A stretch of DNA of 7,807 nucleotides from Actinomycetes bacterium (lineage in GTDB: Bacteria > Actinomycetota > Acidimicrobiia > Acidimicrobiales > UBA8190): contig JAJZYI010000160.1 of the NCBI GenBank assembly GCA_021798135.1, positions 1-7,807 of the forward strand. The letters are read 5' to 3'. A program made the position numbers and the translations under genes. The stretch's first letter is position 1, and each line of letters opens with the position of its first letter. Under the pieces are notes generated by a model, which saw only the letters and a program-made list of their open reading frames with translations, made no database searches and was not told the origin of the DNA. Below, one piece after another: positions 1-6,516 of the stretch.

Positions 1-1
1 G

Positions 2-2380
2 GCGGCCGCCGGGTACCGGGTGACGGCCCGGCCCGAAGACGGCGACACCTTGATGGCCGCGCTGGCCGACGGCTTGACCTACGACGCCGACGACCTCACC
101 GATGAGCAGCTCGCCATCGCCGTCGGTCGCCTGCCGGCCGGAGACTACGCCGGGTGGTTCGCCACGCTGCCCGACGCGGCCAGGGAGGAGCTCGAGTCGG
201 TGTGGGGCCCACCCCCGGGCCGGCACCGGGTCCACGACGGCCAGCTCGTGTTCAGCGGCATGGAGCTCGGCAACGTGGTCATCGCCATCCAACCTCCCCG
301 GGGCTACGGCGACGACCCGGTGGCCGTCTACCACTCGCCGTCGCTGCCCCCCGCCCACCACTACCTCGCCTTCTACCGCTGGCTGGATGAGGTGTGGGGT
401 GCCGACGCCGTCGTCCACCTGGGCAAGCACGGCACCCTCGAGTGGCTGCCCGGCAAAGCCGTCGGCCTGTCGGCCGGGTGCTGGCCCGACGCCGCGCTCG
501 GTGACGTGCCGCTGTTCTACCCCTTCGTGGTCAACGACCCCGGCGAGGGCACTCAGGCCAAGCGCCGCAGCCACGCGGTCGTCGTCGACCACCTGCTCCC
601 GCCGATGACCAGAGCCGACACCTACGACGACCTCGCCCGGCTCGAACAGCTCTTCGACGAGTACGCCCAGCTGCAGTCGCTCGACCCGACCAAGCTCCCC
701 CCTTTGCGCGAGCGGATCTGGGCGCTGTTGCGCGAAGCCTCCATCGACGAAGACCTCGGCCTGTCGACGGTGTCGCTGGACGACGGGTTCGACGACGTCG
801 TCCTCGCCGTCGACGGCTACCTGTGCACCTTGAAGGATGCGCAGATCCGCGGCGGCCTCCACGTCCTCGGTGCGGCGCCGGCCGACGACGCCCTCGTCGA
901 CCTGGTGCTGGCCATCACCCGCCTGCCCCAGGGACGTGTCCCGTCGCTCCGCCAGGAGGTGGCGTCTGACCTCGAGCTCGACGGCGACGACCCGCGCCAT
1001 CTCGACCGGATCGAGGAGGTGTGCCGTTCCCTCGTCGTCGCGGCCGCCTCCGAGGGCTGGGTGGCACCCCCCGGCGCCACGCCGACGATGGCATGGATCT
1101 GCCAGTGGCTGGTCCCCAACCTGCGCCGCGCCGGCGACGAGATCGCCAACCTGCTGGCCGGCCTCGACGGCCGGTACGTGCCGGCCGGCCCGAGCGGCGC
1201 CCTCACCCGGGGCTGCGCCTACGTCCTGCCCACCGGCCGGAACTTCTACTCCGCCGACCCCAAGGCGCTGCCGACGGAGCTCGCCTTCGAGGTCGGGACG
1301 AAGTTGGCCGACGCCGTCCTCGCCCGCCACCTCGACGAGGAGGGCTGCTACCCCCAGACCGTCGGCCTCGTCTTGTGGGGCACCGCCGCCATGCGCACCC
1401 AGGGAGACGACGTGGCCGAGGCCCTGGCGCTCCTCGGCGTCCGCCCGGTGTGGGAGGAGCGGTCGCGGCGCGTCGTCGGCCTCGAACCGATCCCGATGGC
1501 GGAGCTCCGACGACCCCGCGTCGACGTCACCCTTCGCATCTCGGGGTTCTTCCGCGACGCCTTCCCGGCCCTGGTCGACCTCCTCGACGAAGCCGTCGAG
1601 CTGGTCGCCGCGCTCGACGAGCCCGCCGCGCACAACTTCGTCCGGGCCCATGGCGCCGAGGACCCCAGGGTCTACGGACCCGCCCCGGGCGCCTACGGCG
1701 TCGGCATCCTGTCGCTGCTCGAGGGCCGCGACTGGCGGTCCGACGACGACCTCGCCGCGGTGTACGTCGCCTGGTCGGGCTGGTCCTATGCCAGGAGCGG
1801 GTTCGGACAGCCCGCCGTCGAGGCCATGCGGCGGCGGTTCGCGGCCATCGACGTCGCCGTCAAGAACCAGGACAACCGCGAGCACGACATCTTCGACTCC
1901 GACGACTACCTGCAGGAGCACGGCGGGATGATCGCCACCATCCGCTCCCTCACCGGCCGCGACCCCAAGGCGTGGTTCGGCGACTCGGCCAACCCGGCTC
2001 GGCCGCTCGTCCGCTCCCTGGCCGAGGAGGCCGCCAGGGTGGTGCGGACCCGAGTGATCAACCCCAAGTGGCTGCAGGCCATGCGCCGCCACGGCTACAA
2101 GGGTGCGTTCGAGATGGCCGCCACCGTCGACTACCTGTTCGGCTACGACGTCACGGCCCATGTCGCAGCGCCATGGATGTACGACCGCGTGGCCCAGGCC
2201 TACGTCGCAGACCCCGAGAACCGGGCATTCTTCGAGCGGTCCAACCCCTGGGCGCTGCGGTCCATCGTGGAGCGGCTCCTCGAAGCCGAGGAGCGAGGCC
2301 GGTGGAAGCCCGACGACGAGACCGCCGACGTGCTGCGGCGGGCGCTGCTCGAGGCCGACGGGTGGGAGGAGGCCCGATGA
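2..2380 (+). CDS. cobN: Cobaltochelatase large subunit CobN (5'-truncated by window edge)
   Basis: Large porphyrin-binding subunit of the ATP-dependent cobalt chelatase, which puts Co2+ into hydrogenobyrinate a,c-diamide in the aerobic B12 route. The reading frame is open from the first complete codon at base 2, so the gene begins upstream. 792 residues are visible, roughly the last 60-65% of a protein usually 1200-1400 long. CobN/BchH family blocks appear in order: HLGKHGTLEWLPGK (from 416), NDPGEGTQAKRRSH (from 533), FFRDAFP (1547-1567), KNQDNREHDI followed by a DSDDY-type stretch (from 1862), HGGM (1919-1930), and the C-terminal GYKGAFEM and WMYD blocks. Choosing CobN over the magnesium-chelatase subunit BchH/ChlH rests on the neighbouring cob genes and the absence of any bacteriochlorophyll gene. 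The GTG at base 20 is internal, not a start, because the family-like GYRV segment already precedes it. The stop overlaps the next start as ATGA. Confidence 0.95.
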   Translation, partial: AAAGYRVTARPEDGDTLMAALADGLTYDADDLTDEQLAIAVGRLPAGDYAGWFATLPDAAREELESVWGPPPGRHRVHDGQLVFSGMELGNVVIAIQPPRGYGDDPVAVYHSPSLPPAHHYLAFYRWLDEVWGADAVVHLGKHGTLEWLPGKAVGLSAGCWPDAALGDVPLFYPFVVNDPGEGTQAKRRSHAVVVDHLLPPMTRADTYDDLARLEQLFDEYAQLQSLDPTKLPPLRERIWALLREASIDEDLGLSTVSLDDGFDDVVLAVDGYLCTLKDAQIRGGLHVLGAAPADDALVDLVLAITRLPQGRVPSLRQEVASDLELDGDDPRHLDRIEEVCRSLVVAAASEGWVAPPGATPTMAWICQWLVPNLRRAGDEIANLLAGLDGRYVPAGPSGALTRGCAYVLPTGRNFYSADPKALPTELAFEVGTKLADAVLARHLDEEGCYPQTVGLVLWGTAAMRTQGDDVAEALALLGVRPVWEERSRRVVGLEPIPMAELRRPRVDVTLRISGFFRDAFPALVDLLDEAVELVAALDEPAAHNFVRAHGAEDPRVYGPAPGAYGVGILSLLEGRDWRSDDDLAAVYVAWSGWSYARSGFGQPAVEAMRRRFAAIDVAVKNQDNREHDIFDSDDYLQEHGGMIATIRSLTGRDPKAWFGDSANPARPLVRSLAEEAARVVRTRVINPKWLQAMRRHGYKGAFEMAATVDYLFGYDVTAHVAAPWMYDRVAQAYVADPENRAFFERSNPWALRSIVERLLEAEERGRWKPDDETADVLRRALLEADGWEEAR
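2364..2376 (+). promoter_or_regulatory. Strong Shine-Dalgarno for the chelatase AAA+/VWA gene
   Basis: A purine run GGGAGGAGG at 2364-2372 inside the last cobN codons lies 4-7 bases ahead of the ATG at 2377. It is the strongest ribosome-binding site in the window. It fixes the start of the downstream gene although that frame is open far upstream, back to about 1021. Confidence 0.7.
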
Positions 2381-2389
2381 GCGCGCACC
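2368..2389 (+). repeat. 22-base gene-junction repeat, copy 1 (cobN/chelatase boundary)
   Basis: This segment spans GGAGG, the overlapping stop and start, and the first four codons (MSAH) of the downstream gene. It matches 4299-4320 at 20 of 22 positions. The two differences are 2375 (C here, T in copy 2) and 2385 (G here, C in copy 2). Confidence 0.6.
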
Positions 2390-4308
2390 TCCCGTTCTCG
2401 TCCGTCGTCGGCCAGGACGACGCCAAGCTGGCGCTGCTCTTGGCGGCCGTCGAGCCGCGTCTCGGCGGGGTGCTGCTGCGAGGTGACAAGGGCTCGGCCA
2501 AGACGACCCTCGCCCGGGGGCTGGCCGACCTGCTGCCCGCCGGCGCGCCGTTCGTCGAGCTCCCCCTCGGTGCCGCCGAGGACCGGGTCGTGGGCGCGCT
2601 CGACGTCGCCGCGCTGCTCGACTCCCGAGCGCACGCCTTCCGCCCGGGGCTGCTCGCCGCCGCCCACGGGGGGGTCCTCTACGTGGACGAGGTGAACCTC
2701 CTGGCCGACCATCTGGTGGACGTCCTGCTCGACGTGGCCGTCTCCGGTGTGAACCGCGTCGAGCGCGACGGCTTCTCCGAGACCCATCCCGCACGGTTCG
2801 TCCTGGTCGGGTCGATGAACCCCGAGGAGGGGGAGCTGCGCCCCCAGCTGCTCGACCGCTTCGGCCTGGCCGTCGAGGTCAGGGCACCACAGGATGCGGC
2901 CCTGCGGGCCGAGATCGTGCGCCGCCAGCTCGCGTTCGACGCCGGGGGCTTCCCCGAGGACCCGTCACTCGACGAGCAGGTCCGCCGGTCGCTGGCGTCC
3001 GCCGCGCCGGTGCCCTGCGACGACGCCGTCGTCGTGGCTGCAGCCGAGCTGGCGGTGGCGGTCGGCGCCCAGGGTCTGCGAGCCGACCTCGCGCTGTGCC
3101 GCGCCGCCGGCGCCCTGGCCGGGCTCGACGGCGTGCGCCGCGCTGGCGCGGCGCACCTGCGTCGGGTGGCCCCGCTCGTCCTCGGGCATCGCCGCCGACG
3201 CGACCCGTTCGAGGCGCCCGGCGTCGCGTCCGACGAGCTCGCCTCAGCGCTCGACCGGGTGCTCGGCGCCGAGGAGGCCGTCGACACTTCGCCGACAGAG
3301 CAAGGCGCGCTGCCTGACACCACGCCGGAGCCGGGTTCAGCACTCCCCGATGGCCGGCGGCCTGGTGGAGCTGGGGAAGGCGGCGAGAGCGGGGCACCGG
3401 GTGGCCACGACCAGCTGAGCGACCAACACGCGCCGGGCCCCGACCCGGTCGGTCCACCCGACGTCCAGGTCGACGCAGGGCAGCTGACGGTCCCGCGGCC
3501 GCGGAGCGGCGTGACGAGGGCCCGGGGCTCAGGCAGGAACGGCGCGGCGGTCGCCGGCGGTGCCCGGGGGCGTCGCATCGGCCACGTGCCCCTCAGCGAC
3601 CCCGGCCAGCGCGTCGACGGGGCCGCCACGGCGCTGTCCTACGTCACCCGGACCGTCGGCGAGGATCGCGGACCTGGCGAGCATCTGGATGCGGGGGACC
3701 TCAGGGCCGCCGTGACGGCCGAGCCCCAAGCGACGCTGGTCATCATCGCTGTCGACACCTCAGGCTCGATCGCCGGGCGCAGGAGGCTCGAAGCCGCCCG
3801 CGCCGCCGTGATGTCGCTCCTCGGTGACGTCTACCGGCGCCGCGACCGGGTGGCGATGGTGGCCTTCAGGGGCGAGTCGGCCGAGGTGGTCCTTCGTCCG
3901 ACCGGGTCGGTCGAGGTGGCGCGGGCGCGCCTGGAGGAGCTGCAAACTGGCGGCAGGACGCCGCTGGCCGCTGGGCTGGCCCAGGTCACGTCGATGGTGC
4001 GGGCAGCCCAGCGACCCGGTGGGCCACGACCGGCGGTCGTGCTCGTCACCGACGGGCGAGCGACCGCAGGTGGTGCCGAGCCGCTCGCCGCGGCCGACGC
4101 GGCCGCGGCCGAGCTGGCGACGACCGGGGTGGCATGCCTCGTCGTCGACGCCGAGACGGGACCAACCCGCCTCGGTCTGGCCCGGTCGCTCGCAGCGACC
4201 CTTTCTGCCGACTACGTGCTGCTCGAGGACATCGAGCAGCCGGCGGGGGGAGCGGCGCTCGCCGGCGCCATCCGCGCTCGGGTGCTGGCGTCGGGAGCGG
4301 AGGCCTGA
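2377..4308 (+). CDS. Chelatase AAA+ ATPase / VWA-domain subunit (ChlI-ChlD-type fusion) partnering CobN
   Basis: 643-residue motor subunit, inferred to drive cobalt insertion by CobN with ATP. The N-terminal AAA+ domain (about residues 5-290) starts with the family-like PFSSVVGQDDAKLAL and has Walker A GDKGSAKTT (36-44, Lys42), Walker B VLYVDE (100-105), the SMNPEEGELRPQLLDRFG segment with a likely arginine finger at Arg161, and a sensor-2-like GLRADLALCRAA (Arg235). Residues about 296-400 form a Gly/Pro/Asp-rich linker ending in a basic ARGRR stretch, as in ChlD-type proteins. The C-terminal VWA domain (about 450-640) has a complete MIDAS: DTSGS (460-464), Thr528 and Asp559 in VTDG. The architecture resembles the actinobacterial protein typified by M. 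tuberculosis Rv2850c, annotated as a magnesium chelatase and located among cob genes. It is unlike the separate CobS and CobT of Pseudomonas. Cobalt specificity is inferred from direct linkage to cobN. The start overlaps the cobN stop by 4 bases. Confidence 0.9.
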   Translation: MSAHLPFSSVVGQDDAKLALLLAAVEPRLGGVLLRGDKGSAKTTLARGLADLLPAGAPFVELPLGAAEDRVVGALDVAALLDSRAHAFRPGLLAAAHGGVLYVDEVNLLADHLVDVLLDVAVSGVNRVERDGFSETHPARFVLVGSMNPEEGELRPQLLDRFGLAVEVRAPQDAALRAEIVRRQLAFDAGGFPEDPSLDEQVRRSLASAAPVPCDDAVVVAAAELAVAVGAQGLRADLALCRAAGALAGLDGVRRAGAAHLRRVAPLVLGHRRRRDPFEAPGVASDELASALDRVLGAEEAVDTSPTEQGALPDTTPEPGSALPDGRRPGGAGEGGESGAPGGHDQLSDQHAPGPDPVGPPDVQVDAGQLTVPRPRSGVTRARGSGRNGAAVAGGARGRRIGHVPLSDPGQRVDGAATALSYVTRTVGEDRGPGEHLDAGDLRAAVTAEPQATLVIIAVDTSGSIAGRRRLEAARAAVMSLLGDVYRRRDRVAMVAFRGESAEVVLRPTGSVEVARARLEELQTGGRTPLAAGLAQVTSMVRAAQRPGGPRPAVVLVTDGRATAGGAEPLAAADAAAAELATTGVACLVVDAETGPTRLGLARSLAATLSADYVLLEDIEQPAGGAALAGAIRARVLASGAEA

Positions 4309-4320
4309 TGAGCGCCCACC
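4299..4320 (+). repeat. 22-base gene-junction repeat, copy 2 (chelatase/cobU boundary)
   Basis: Second copy of the junction at 2368-2389, with 20 of 22 bases identical. It carries GGAGG at 4299-4303, 4 bases from the cobU ATG at 4308. The T at 4306 turns the CGA codon of copy 1 into the TGA stop of the chelatase gene, so the overlap becomes TGATG (1 base) instead of ATGA (4 bases). The downstream gene again begins MSAH. Confidence 0.6.
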
Positions 4321-4826
4321 GCGACCCGAGGGTCACCCTGGTGCTCGGCGGCACCCGCTCGGGCAAGTCGACGGTCGCCGAGCAGCTCGCAACCGAGCTC
4401 GCCTCGAGGGGTGGCGGGACCGTGACCTACGTGGCGACGGCGTCGGTCACCGACGAGGAGATGGCACGCCGTGTCGCCGCCCACCAGGCACGCCGGCCGG
4501 CGGCATGGAGCACCGTCGAGCTGGCGTCGAGCACCGAGCTGCCCGCAGTCCTGGCGCACCTCGACGGGAGCGTGCTGGTGGACAGCCTCGGCACCTGGGT
4601 GGCGTCGGCACCGGATCTCGAGGTCGACGCGCAGGCGTTGGTCCACGCCCTCCAGGTGCGCTCGGGGAGCACCGTGCTCGTCTCCGAGGAGGTCGGGTTG
4701 GCCGTGCACCCCGCCACTGCCGTCGGGAGAGCGTTCGTGGACGCCCTCGGGGACCTGAACCAGGCGGTGGCAACCGTCGCGCAGCGCGTGCTCCTCGTGG
4801 TCGCCGGCCGCACGCTGGAGCTGTAG
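4308..4826 (+). CDS. cobU: Adenosylcobinamide kinase / adenosylcobinamide-phosphate guanylyltransferase (CobU/CobP)
   Basis: Bifunctional cytoplasmic enzyme of nucleotide-loop assembly. It phosphorylates adenosylcobinamide, or accepts adenosylcobinamide phosphate made by CbiB, and transfers GMP to give adenosylcobinamide-GDP. The 172 residues are a usual family length. Visible motifs are Walker A GGTRSGKS (14-21), YVATASVTDEEMARR (41-55), His59 in the RVAAHQARRP segment at the position of the family's guanylylation-site region, VLVDSLGTWV (89-98, the Walker B-like LLDxLxxW block), VSEEVGLAVHP (125-135) and the C-terminal LNQAVATVAQRVLLVVAG. The ATG at 4308 shares one base with the chelatase stop and follows GGAGG by 4 bases. 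Family members begin just before the P-loop, which supports this start. The frame is open upstream to about 4134, but only as an out-of-frame shadow of the chelatase gene. The product feeds the CobS enzyme encoded next. Confidence 0.94.
   Translation: MSAHRDPRVTLVLGGTRSGKSTVAEQLATELASRGGGTVTYVATASVTDEEMARRVAAHQARRPAAWSTVELASSTELPAVLAHLDGSVLVDSLGTWVASAPDLEVDAQALVHALQVRSGSTVLVSEEVGLAVHPATAVGRAFVDALGDLNQAVATVAQRVLLVVAGRTLEL
4817..4825 (+). promoter_or_regulatory. Shine-Dalgarno deciding the cobS GTG start
   Basis: GGAG at 4817-4820 within the last codons of cobU lies 5 bases before the GTG at 4826, which shares its first base with the cobU TAG stop. The cobS frame is open upstream for about 1 kb, so this site and the start of homology set the start codon. 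Confidence 0.5.
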
Positions 4827-5542
4827 TGCTCGCCGCGCTCGGGTTCCTCACCCCCTTCGGGCCCGCCCGGGCACCCAACCCGGCGACCCTGCGCTGGTTC
4901 CCCCTCGTCGGGGCGGCAGCCGGCGCGATCGTGGGCCTCGTCTGGTGGGCGGCCTCCAAGGGGTGGCACGGGCCGCTGGTGCCCGCCGCGCTGGCCGTCG
5001 TCACCGACTTGGCTCTGACCGGGATGCTGCACGTTGACGGGCTCGCCGACAGCGCCGACGGTCTGCTGCCCCACCTGAGCCGGGAACGCAGGCTCCAGGT
5101 GATGTCGGAGCCCGACATCGGTGCTTTCGGATTGGCGGCGACGGCGGCTGTGCTCCTCCTGCGTTTCGCGGCTTTCGGCGCCCTGCGCCCCGACATCGTG
5201 TTGGTGGTCGGCATCTGGTGCGTCTCGCGCTCACTCATGGTGGCCGCCATGCTCGTGCTCCCCTACGCAAGGGCGACGGGAGGTCTGGCGACGGCGTTCC
5301 TCGGAGGAGGGGTCGCCGGCTCCGCGCTGGCCGCGTCGGCGGGGGTAGCGGCAGGTGCGTCGCTCGCCATCTGGGCTGGGGGTGCTCCTGCGGCCGCGGG
5401 CGTCGGCGCTGCGGTGGCGGCGGTGGCGGCCCTCCTGTGGGTCGCGCACCGACGTCTGGGAGGCTTCACCGGCGACGTCCTCGGGGCGGCCGTGGTCGTG
5501 TCTGAGACGGCAGCGCTCCTCATCGCAGGGGTCCGCTGGTGA
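4826..5542 (+). CDS. cobS: Adenosylcobinamide-GDP ribazoletransferase (cobalamin-5'-phosphate synthase, CobS/CobV)
   Basis: Integral membrane enzyme that joins adenosylcobinamide-GDP to alpha-ribazole (or its 5'-phosphate), releasing GMP and forming cobalamin or its phosphate. The 238 residues include the opening LAALGFLTPFG and FPLVGAAAGA (25-34), the signature HVDGLADSADG (69-79, with Asp71, Asp75 and Asp78 in the metal-binding pattern), the ERRLQVMSEPDIGAFG block (87-102) and GGFTGDVLGA (212-221) near the C-terminus. Hydrophobic segments at about 25-43, 50-68, 103-118, 124-146, 160-183, 187-207 and 219-236 fit a polytopic protein. The GTG start at 4826 overlaps the cobU stop by one base. 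The protein is slightly shorter than many homologues because little precedes the FLT motif. This CobS is not the same protein as the AAA+ CobS of the Pseudomonas chelatase. Confidence 0.94.
   Translation: MLAALGFLTPFGPARAPNPATLRWFPLVGAAAGAIVGLVWWAASKGWHGPLVPAALAVVTDLALTGMLHVDGLADSADGLLPHLSRERRLQVMSEPDIGAFGLAATAAVLLLRFAAFGALRPDIVLVVGIWCVSRSLMVAAMLVLPYARATGGLATAFLGGGVAGSALAASAGVAAGASLAIWAGGAPAAAGVGAAVAAVAALLWVAHRRLGGFTGDVLGAAVVVSETAALLIAGVRW
5527..5538 (+). promoter_or_regulatory. Shine-Dalgarno for the cbiB/cobD GTG start
   Basis: AGGGG at 5527-5531, inside the end of cobS, stands 7 bases before the GTG at 5539. That GTG overlaps the cobS TGA as GTGA. Confidence 0.5.
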
Positions 5543-6516
5543 CGGGTTGGCAGCTGCGGGCTGCCTCGGCTGCCGCGGCCGTGGTGGCGGACCGCCTCGT
5601 CGCAGACCCGCCGGACCGGCTCCACCCGGTGGCGTGGTTCGGCCGGGCCATGACCCGACGCGAACAACGCGCATGGAGCGACCACCGGCTGAGCGGCGCC
5701 CGCCACCTGTTGGCGGGAATCGCCGCCGCCGCTGTTCCTACCGTCCTGCTTCGCTCCGGGGCCCGACGGATGGGCGGTGCCGCCGACGGCGCCTTGTCCG
5801 TCGCGGTGGTGACGGCGACGCTCGGCGCTCGCAGCCTCGACCGTCGTGCTGCCGAGATCGGCGAGGCGCTCGCCGCGGGGCGGATCGACGAGGCGCGGCG
5901 GTTGCTCCCGGCGCTCGTCGGGCGCGACCCAGCCGGCCTCGACGAGGCGGAGATCGCCCGAGCAGTGGTCGAGTCGGTGGCCGAGAACACCGTGGACGCT
6001 GGCGTGGCGCCGCTCTTCTGGGCGGCCGTCGGAGGACCGGTCGCGGCAGCGGCCTACCGCGCCGTGAACACGCTGGACGCCATGGTCGGCTACCGAAACG
6101 ACCGCTACCGCCGCTTCGGCTGGGCATCGGCGCGTGCCGACGACGTCGCCAACTTCGTGCCGGCACGGGTCGCGGCGGTGATCGTCGCGCTGTGCTCGCC
6201 GAGCAGCGCTCCGGGCATCGTGAGGGCGGTGCGCCGACAGGCCCCCGGCCACCCCTCGCCCAACGCCGGGGTGATCGAAGCGGCGTTCGCCGCCGCGCTC
6301 GGTCTCCGCCTCGGCGGCACCAACCGCTACGGCGAGGTGGTCGAGCAGCGGGTGGAGCTCGGCGAGGGACGTGCCGCCGCGCCAGGCGACATCGTTCGTG
6401 TCCGGCTGCTGGCCCGCCGGGTCACCGCCGTCGCGGCCGTCGCCCTGGTGTCCCCATTCCTGTGCGAGCTGTGGCGAGGCCCGAGGTCTGGCTGCTTCCA
6501 TCGAGGCGTCCGTTGA
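5539..6516 (+). CDS. cobD: Adenosylcobinamide-phosphate synthase (CbiB/CobD)
   Basis: Membrane protein that attaches aminopropanol phosphate (or aminopropanol) to the propionate side chain of adenosylcobyric acid, giving adenosylcobinamide phosphate. The name cobD follows Pseudomonas and Mycobacterium usage; the same protein is CbiB in Salmonella. The 325 residues contain DRLVADPPDRLHPVAWFG (18-35), the long family signature from SVAENTVDAGVAPLFW (146-161) through YRAVNTLDAMVGYRNDRY (173-190), FGWASARADDVANFVPAR (193-210), and GHPSPNAGVIEAAFAAALG (237-255) followed by GGTNRYG (259-265). Hydrophobic segments at about 54-71, 85-96, 155-174, 205-219 and 293-309 fit a polytopic protein. The GTG start overlaps the cobS stop by 4 bases. 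Its substrate partner is made by the PLP enzyme encoded next, and its product is the substrate of CobU. The last ~12 residues are a basic tail that carries the ribosome-binding site of the next gene. Confidence 0.95.
   Translation: MTGWQLRAASAAAAVVADRLVADPPDRLHPVAWFGRAMTRREQRAWSDHRLSGARHLLAGIAAAAVPTVLLRSGARRMGGAADGALSVAVVTATLGARSLDRRAAEIGEALAAGRIDEARRLLPALVGRDPAGLDEAEIARAVVESVAENTVDAGVAPLFWAAVGGPVAAAAYRAVNTLDAMVGYRNDRYRRFGWASARADDVANFVPARVAAVIVALCSPSSAPGIVRAVRRQAPGHPSPNAGVIEAAFAAALGLRLGGTNRYGEVVEQRVELGEGRAAAPGDIVRVRLLARRVTAVAAVALVSPFLCELWRGPRSGCFHRGVR
6503..6512 (+). promoter_or_regulatory. Shine-Dalgarno supporting a TTG start for cobC
   Basis: GAGG at 6503-6506 precedes the TTG at 6513 by 6 bases. 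The TTG overlaps the cobD stop as TTGA, the same 4-base geometry as ATGA and GTGA elsewhere in this operon. An in-frame GTG at 6471 is the main alternative. It would add 14 residues and lengthen the overlap to 46 bases. Confidence 0.5.

Noticed and set aside
2..17. Adjacent NotI (2-9) and KpnI (12-17) sites at the left edge that could suggest a vector polylinker
   Set aside because: The bases are in frame with cobN and encode a family-like segment ending GYRV before the PEDGDTLMAAL region. GC-rich palindromes of this kind are expected by chance.
2..2380. Magnesium chelatase BchH/ChlH instead of CobN
   Set aside because: The families are related, but all neighbours are cobalamin genes and no chlorophyll gene is present, so CobN is the better call.
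1021..4308. A single 1095-residue open frame that would fuse a long Arg/Pro-rich N-terminus to the chelatase subunit
   Set aside because: The part before 2377 is an out-of-frame reading of cobN with the Arg/Pro/Gly composition typical of frame shadows in GC-rich DNA. Chelatase homology begins right after the ATG at 2377, which has a strong ribosome-binding site.
4800..4830. A cobalamin riboswitch or internal promoter ahead of cobS or any other gene
   Set aside because: No junction has intergenic space, and I saw no B12-box-like element within the window. Any riboswitch would have to lie upstream of the operon, outside the window.
5355..6512. Upstream extension of the cobC frame by several hundred codons
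   Set aside because: The extension is a shifted reading of cobS and cobD. The recognisable N-terminal HGGN of CobC starts a few codons after the TTG at 6513.
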